A stretch of DNA of 64,000 nt from Cunninghamia lanceolata (taxonomy: Eukaryota; Streptophyta; Pinopsida; Cupressales; Cupressaceae), in assembly GCA_027924645.1 (NCBI GenBank), contig BSBN01000297.1, forward strand, positions 930,001 to 994,000, read 5' to 3'. How positions within the stretch are numbered: position 1 is the first letter of the stretch; the number at the start of each line of letters is the position of its first letter. Below the pieces are notes generated by a model. That model made no database searches. It was not told where the DNA came from and worked only from the letters and a program-made list of their open reading frames with translations. Positions 60,241 to 64,000 of the stretch are shown piece after piece. The translations under genes and the position numbers were made by a program.

Positions 60241-63200
60241 ATGGCTACTCCAAATATAGTGAAAATCTCAGATAGGCCCCGACCTGAATTTAAGAAACAT
60301 CCATACAAGTCATTGGAGGTAGATCCCTTAGGAGCATTTTCCAGTGTTCCTCACAGAGTTTTACACACAGAAGACATTAGGGTTTACATACATGCAAGCA
60401 TTGAGGAATTTGGGGAATTCAAATTGAGAGATCTCTATCACAAGCAACTGATAGATAATGCTTTTGAGCTTAAACCAGAGTATAAGGGTATCCAGAAGAA
60501 ACAATTTGAGCAATTTATTCATTTCCCCTGCTTTGAAGAAGATGAATGGGTCCGGTATGTACTAAGCAGGATGCATGAGAACTTCCTATGGCTGGATAGA
60601 CCCTGCAAGATCACAAAAGAGGCAATTAGAGCAGTAACTGGTCTATACTCTTCCGGAGGGATACCTATCCTCAAATCTGTCAAAAATAACATTGTAACTG
60701 AGGCCACCGGATCAAAGTTTGATAAGAGGGCAATGACCATTGAAGATATTTCTGATCCGGATATCAAGTATGTGTCCATGATAATAGGATACAAGATCTA
60801 TCACTCCAGCAGGGAGAATTCTGTATCCGGAACTGCAGTATATACTGCCTATGAAATGCTAAGGAAGAATGCAGAATATGATCTCTGCGAACTGCTCTTA
60901 AGCCAATTAATGGAAAATATACAGAAAATCAAGAAGGACAAGAAGAATTCCTTTAAGTATGGTACTCTTATAGTATGTCTATTCTTCTACTTCATGAATG
61001 AGCTGCCCGGATCAAGTGGATGGGTATGGCAGAATGACAAACCTGTTGCAGTCCAGATAAGAGACTATCTACATGGGCTTGGGGATGCCAAAGCAAGAAA
61101 TACAGCCCTATGGGGATACTTCAAAAACTTTCAAAGCATGATGCAAGCAAGAGAGAGAATTCCCCAGTCTCTTGTTGAAAAATACAAAGACTCAGTGTGC
61201 TTTATGGTGGACACTGATCAGTGCCTAATGGAGGCGGTGGAGCCAAGGACTGTCTGGATCATGCCCATGGGGTATGAAGTGGATGAACAGATAGTGGAGC
61301 TGCATGTTCAACACATGCTAAGTCAGCCCAAAGATCCAAAGGCAGAAAGGTTTGGAACCTTTGAGGAGCTGAGTGTAAAGATCCATGTAGAACTCAGGGA
61401 ACCTGAGATAAAGAGAAAGGTGAGAAAAGAAGTAGAGCATATTGCTCAAGGCCTAGGCATCTCAAAAGAGGCACTTGATGCTAGCCGGGAAAAGAGGAGG
61501 AAGGCTGAGGAAGAAAAGAAAAGTAAAGAAAGTGTTCCGGTTGAAACTTCCACCCGGACCAGATCATCAAAAAGATCTGCACCTCCCACAACCAAAAGTT
61601 CAAAACCGGAAGTCCAGGCATCCGGTAAAAGATCTAAGACAAAAGCCACAAGGGCTTATGAAAGCCAAAAGGATGAAGAGGAAACTGAGTCAGATGAGGG
61701 AGTAAAAGAAATAAAGAAGCAGAAGAAGAAAGGATCCGGTAAACCCTCCACAAGCCAAGACAAGGATGAAATGGCAGAGGTATCTGTTGAAAAGCCCACT
61801 CTGTCACTAGAGAGTGTAATCAAGTCGGTTACGGTGGATGGAAACCTTCAACCAATGACTGAATTTTATGATGACTACAATGAGGCTGACCAAAAGATTC
61901 TGCAGGAAGCCATAGTCAAGTATCTGAACATATACAATAAGGCTTTCATTGAGATCATATCTCTAATTCCTAAAAGCCTAGAAAAGGAATTAGAAATAAG
62001 AAAGAATAACGCTCATGCAAAAGATCTTGAGATCCGGGAGCAGATAGCTATTCAGCTATATCCTCAAATTGATCCCAAGACAATGAACATAATCTTCAAA
62101 GACTGCAAAGATGAGTTCAGAAGTAAAGCCAGGATGAATCAACTCATGCTTGGTGAGACTGACAAGGTGGCCAAAGAAACAGAAGAGATCCTCCAGAAAG
62201 CCTTCAAAAGGCTCAATCTTCCTGTTGTAGAGGACTTAGGTGCAGAAATAGCTGTGGACTTGGAATCATCTGCTCCGGAAGAAGTGGGCCTTGAACAGAC
62301 TAACATCTCTCCTCCGGTTTCCCCTACAGTCTCCGGATCCCAAGAAGAAGAGAAACTACAGGAGAAAGAAGCAGCAGTCAAAGAAAAAGAGGTTGACAGC
62401 ACCAAGGATGCTGAGAAAGAGAAGACCCCAACAGAGAAACATCTGTCTCCAGCAAGAGACACAGCACAAACTGTTCAAGAATTCTTGACAAAAGCCACTA
62501 TAGAAATTGATGAACCGGACCTGCTAAAAGGACCATTAGATTTTGACTCTTTGTCACCGGTGCAAACAATGAAAATAGCCTCATTTGCAAATGAGAAAGT
62601 CAAAGAGAAACTACTAAAGTCTCATATGGAAGACTGTGAGTTGATAGAGGCTGCCTCCGGAGTGCTTAAGAAGATTATGCCATCAATCCAGATAGATCCG
62701 ATAGCCTCCTCTTCCGGTAATCTCAAAACCTTAGTCAGCAGTGTTAGTACACATTTTGAATCTCTAGAAAAATCAGCTGAAGAAAAGGTCCGGAAGGAAT
62801 TTTTGGATAAAAGATTTTCAGAAGTATTAGGATTAATCTCTACCGATAGGAGAATTGTGAGTATTGGAATAAAGAGCTTAGAAAATGCTCTTAAGGATGG
62901 CGGTGACATTTACAAATTTTGTATATCTTGGTCAAAGGCAACAGCACAAATTGATAAGAAAATAAAAGAGGAACAGGACAAACTACAAAGTTTATCTCAA
63001 AGTTTTGATCCTCTCTCTTCCTCCATAATAAATCAAGAATGTCAGACTATTGCAGTCTTGAATGAAATAAAGAATCTTGAGAAGGAAAGGAAGAATATCA
63101 CTAACCGGATGGGAGAACTTAGAAGGATTATAATCCCTAAGTTAGAAACTATGCATGAGGCCATCAGTGATGCTCAGACCACCGCCCAAACAAATGATCC

Positions 63201-63339
63201 GACAGATCTCAAGAGGGCAGAAGCTTTTGCATTTTTGTTGAGTGGTCACATCTCAATTTTGGATAGAATGAAGCAAAGTTGGGCTACAGAACTGATCCAA
63301 TTGAAGACATCCTTTGCAGACATTCTTCAGTATATGTGA
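60241..63339 (+). CDS. 1032-residue retroelement accessory ORF
   Basis: The start ATG at 60241 gives MATPNIVKISDRPRPEFKKH; an open frame extends 180 bp upstream without a better start. Residues 1 to about 385 look globular: FIHFPCFEEDEWVRYVLSRM, LDRPCKITKEAIRAVTGLYS, YGTLIVCLFFYFMNELPGSS, AVEPRTVWIMPMGYEVDEQI. About 386-520 is Lys/Glu-rich with nuclear-localisation-like KKQKKKGSGK. The middle is Ser/Thr/Pro/Glu-rich, and about 930-1020 is a coiled coil (NEIKNLEKERKNITNRMGEL). There are no transmembrane helices, so it is not a typical Env-like product despite occupying the env-like position between pol and 3' LTR. It resembles plant-transposon-protein families with a conserved N-domain and variable tail; exact family unverified. 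The frame is intact and codon use is even, so it was probably functional until recently. Confidence 0.8.
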   Translation: MATPNIVKISDRPRPEFKKHPYKSLEVDPLGAFSSVPHRVLHTEDIRVYIHASIEEFGEFKLRDLYHKQLIDNAFELKPEYKGIQKKQFEQFIHFPCFEEDEWVRYVLSRMHENFLWLDRPCKITKEAIRAVTGLYSSGGIPILKSVKNNIVTEATGSKFDKRAMTIEDISDPDIKYVSMIIGYKIYHSSRENSVSGTAVYTAYEMLRKNAEYDLCELLLSQLMENIQKIKKDKKNSFKYGTLIVCLFFYFMNELPGSSGWVWQNDKPVAVQIRDYLHGLGDAKARNTALWGYFKNFQSMMQARERIPQSLVEKYKDSVCFMVDTDQCLMEAVEPRTVWIMPMGYEVDEQIVELHVQHMLSQPKDPKAERFGTFEELSVKIHVELREPEIKRKVRKEVEHIAQGLGISKEALDASREKRRKAEEEKKSKESVPVETSTRTRSSKRSAPPTTKSSKPEVQASGKRSKTKATRAYESQKDEEETESDEGVKEIKKQKKKGSGKPSTSQDKDEMAEVSVEKPTLSLESVIKSVTVDGNLQPMTEFYDDYNEADQKILQEAIVKYLNIYNKAFIEIISLIPKSLEKELEIRKNNAHAKDLEIREQIAIQLYPQIDPKTMNIIFKDCKDEFRSKARMNQLMLGETDKVAKETEEILQKAFKRLNLPVVEDLGAEIAVDLESSAPEEVGLEQTNISPPVSPTVSGSQEEEKLQEKEAAVKEKEVDSTKDAEKEKTPTEKHLSPARDTAQTVQEFLTKATIEIDEPDLLKGPLDFDSLSPVQTMKIASFANEKVKEKLLKSHMEDCELIEAASGVLKKIMPSIQIDPIASSSGNLKTLVSSVSTHFESLEKSAEEKVRKEFLDKRFSEVLGLISTDRRIVSIGIKSLENALKDGGDIYKFCISWSKATAQIDKKIKEEQDKLQSLSQSFDPLSSSIINQECQTIAVLNEIKNLEKERKNITNRMGELRRIIIPKLETMHEAISDAQTTAQTNDPTDLKRAEAFAFLLSGHISILDRMKQSWATELIQLKTSFADILQYM

Positions 63340-63571
63340 GTATGTAAATATGCGGCTATGTATAGAAAATTTTTGAAAATTTTGGTGTGCGGACCCTACC
63401 CTTTGCCATTGATGTCAAAGGGGGAGTGAGGAGCAGTGAAAAATGAGGAATCCAACTAAGGGGGAGTTCCAAAAATTGTATATAAAGACAGAGCATCAAC
63501 AAAGGGGGAGCATAGTGTAAACACTTAGTCATTTTTCACTAAGTGTTGCCATCAATGCCAAAGGGGGAGAT
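63340..63571 (+). promoter_or_regulatory. Multiplied polypurine tracts before the 3' LTR
   Basis: AAGGGGGAG occurs four times: 63417-63426, 63458-63466, 63501-63510 and 63560-63569 (three with a leading extra A). The last abuts the LTR and is the functional plus-strand primer. Repeated tracts of this kind are reported for Sireviruses. Confidence 0.85.
63520..63547 (+). promoter_or_regulatory. 10-bp-stem hairpin between purine tracts
   Basis: AACACTTAGT at 63520-63529 and ACTAAGTGTT at 63538-63547 are exact inverted repeats around an 8-base loop. It may act in RNA folding or 3'-end formation. It has no T-tract and is not a bacterial-type terminator. Confidence 0.65.
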
Positions 63572-64000
63572 TGTTGGCAAGAGACACTATATGGATTCAT
63601 GGTTGTTGTCATTGTTGGCAACAAAGGTCATCCCACATATCCGCAAGTCACGGTGTGTCTCTACCGGAAGTCAGAATGAAGATTGTTGTGGTCCGGTGAA
63701 CAAGAATAAAGCATGTGGCAAGGTCTGACAGATTGGTCCGGATCTCTCAAAGGAAGTGTCTTGGTGCAGTGCGGATTTGGGGAAGTCAAGAGGACTACCT
63801 TGAGTAGTATATTCCAAGGATTTAGCCTCCGGTGATGGACAAGGAAAAAGATATGAATAGTTGAGTACCGGATTCCTGAGAGACAGTGAAAACAGAGGAA
63901 GAACTGACTAACAGAGTATCAGACTACTTTCCGGATGTGTTACTGTTGATGATAAAGGTTGTGAAGGCATAAATCATGTTTGGCCGACATGATTAATGAT
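63572..64000 (+). repeat. 3' LTR, partial
   Basis: The first 429 bp match 57241 onward, with about six substitutions. The remaining roughly 660 bp and the target duplication lie beyond the window. Confidence 0.9.

Larger units (their letters stand above)
57241..64000 (+). mobile_element. Sirevirus-like Ty1/copia element lacking pol, 3' end cut by window
   Basis: Order: 5' LTR (57241-58331), primer site TGGTATCAGAGC (58334-58345), gag with zinc knuckles, a short non-coding remnant, a 1032-residue ORF, four AAGGGGGAG tracts, and the 3' LTR (from 63572). An initiator-Met primer site, TG...CA LTRs, a Gag with coiled coil and knuckles, and multiplied polypurine tracts are features described for Sireviruses (copia). 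Integrase, RT and RNase H are absent, so movement would need proteins from a relative. The two LTRs differ at about six of 429 comparable positions, indicating recent insertion. Confidence 0.8.

Noticed and set aside
61475..62488. Other-frame ORFs within the 1032-residue ORF
   Set aside because: Low-complexity shadows of the Lys/Glu-rich region.
60241..63339. Env-like protein
   Set aside because: The position fits, but no signal peptide, transmembrane helix or glycoprotein-like pattern is visible.

Overview
The window looks like intergenic, repeat-packed nuclear DNA of a land plant with a very large genome, most likely a gymnosperm (conifer-like). The basis is AT-rich sequence, plant-type GT-AG introns, an Arabidopsis-type TTTAGGG-derived array, a LINE with an RNase H domain, a Sirevirus-like Ty1/copia element, and several decayed copies of a gag-like ORF family that I associate with conifer retroelements. 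The assignment to conifer is inference. I see no convincing housekeeping gene, rRNA or tRNA.

Layout. 1-9.9 kb: old diverged dispersed repeats and gene-free DNA; two repeats recur at 46.3-50.4 kb. 9.9-11.75 kb: the 3' part of a decayed LINE (minus strand). 11.75-14.58 kb: pyrimidine-rich degenerate DNA, interrupted by an 860-bp retroposon (12436-13295) with a perfect 13-bp target duplication. 14581-24444: a 9.9-kb LTR element in minus orientation (two ~0.9-kb LTRs, polypurine tract at 15486, primer-site candidate at 23.5 kb) with little coding capacity. 24448-41545: a 17.1-kb unit bounded by 32-bp terminal inverted repeats and a 4-bp ACAA duplication. It sits immediately beside the end of the LTR element and separates that element from its right flank.

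The 17.1-kb unit is the most interesting object. From left to right it holds a subterminal zone with two long GC-rich palindromes, a 4-kb degenerate telomere-like array, a two-exon plus-strand gene, an eight-copy 359-bp tandem array with trimeric higher-order structure, a field of several kb studded with GGCGC/GCGCC motifs that show CpG decay, a seven-exon minus-strand gene with consistent reading phase and one stop codon, and two more copies of the same palindrome beside the right terminus. The two genes converge. Neither protein is recognised by me.

41.55-57.24 kb: continuation of the older flank, then at least four decayed gag-like pseudogenes on both strands, many of whose stops could come from Gln codons by C-to-T change. 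57241-64000: a young Sirevirus-like copia element (LTRs about 98-99% identical over the 429 bp visible). It has a gag with four zinc knuckles and one amber stop, no recognisable pol, and an intact 1032-residue ORF in its place. Its 3' LTR runs off the window.

How the parts fit: the window is a stack of nested insertions. The order at 14.5-41.6 kb can be read from the target duplications: old pyrimidine-rich DNA, then the LTR element, then the 17.1-kb unit.
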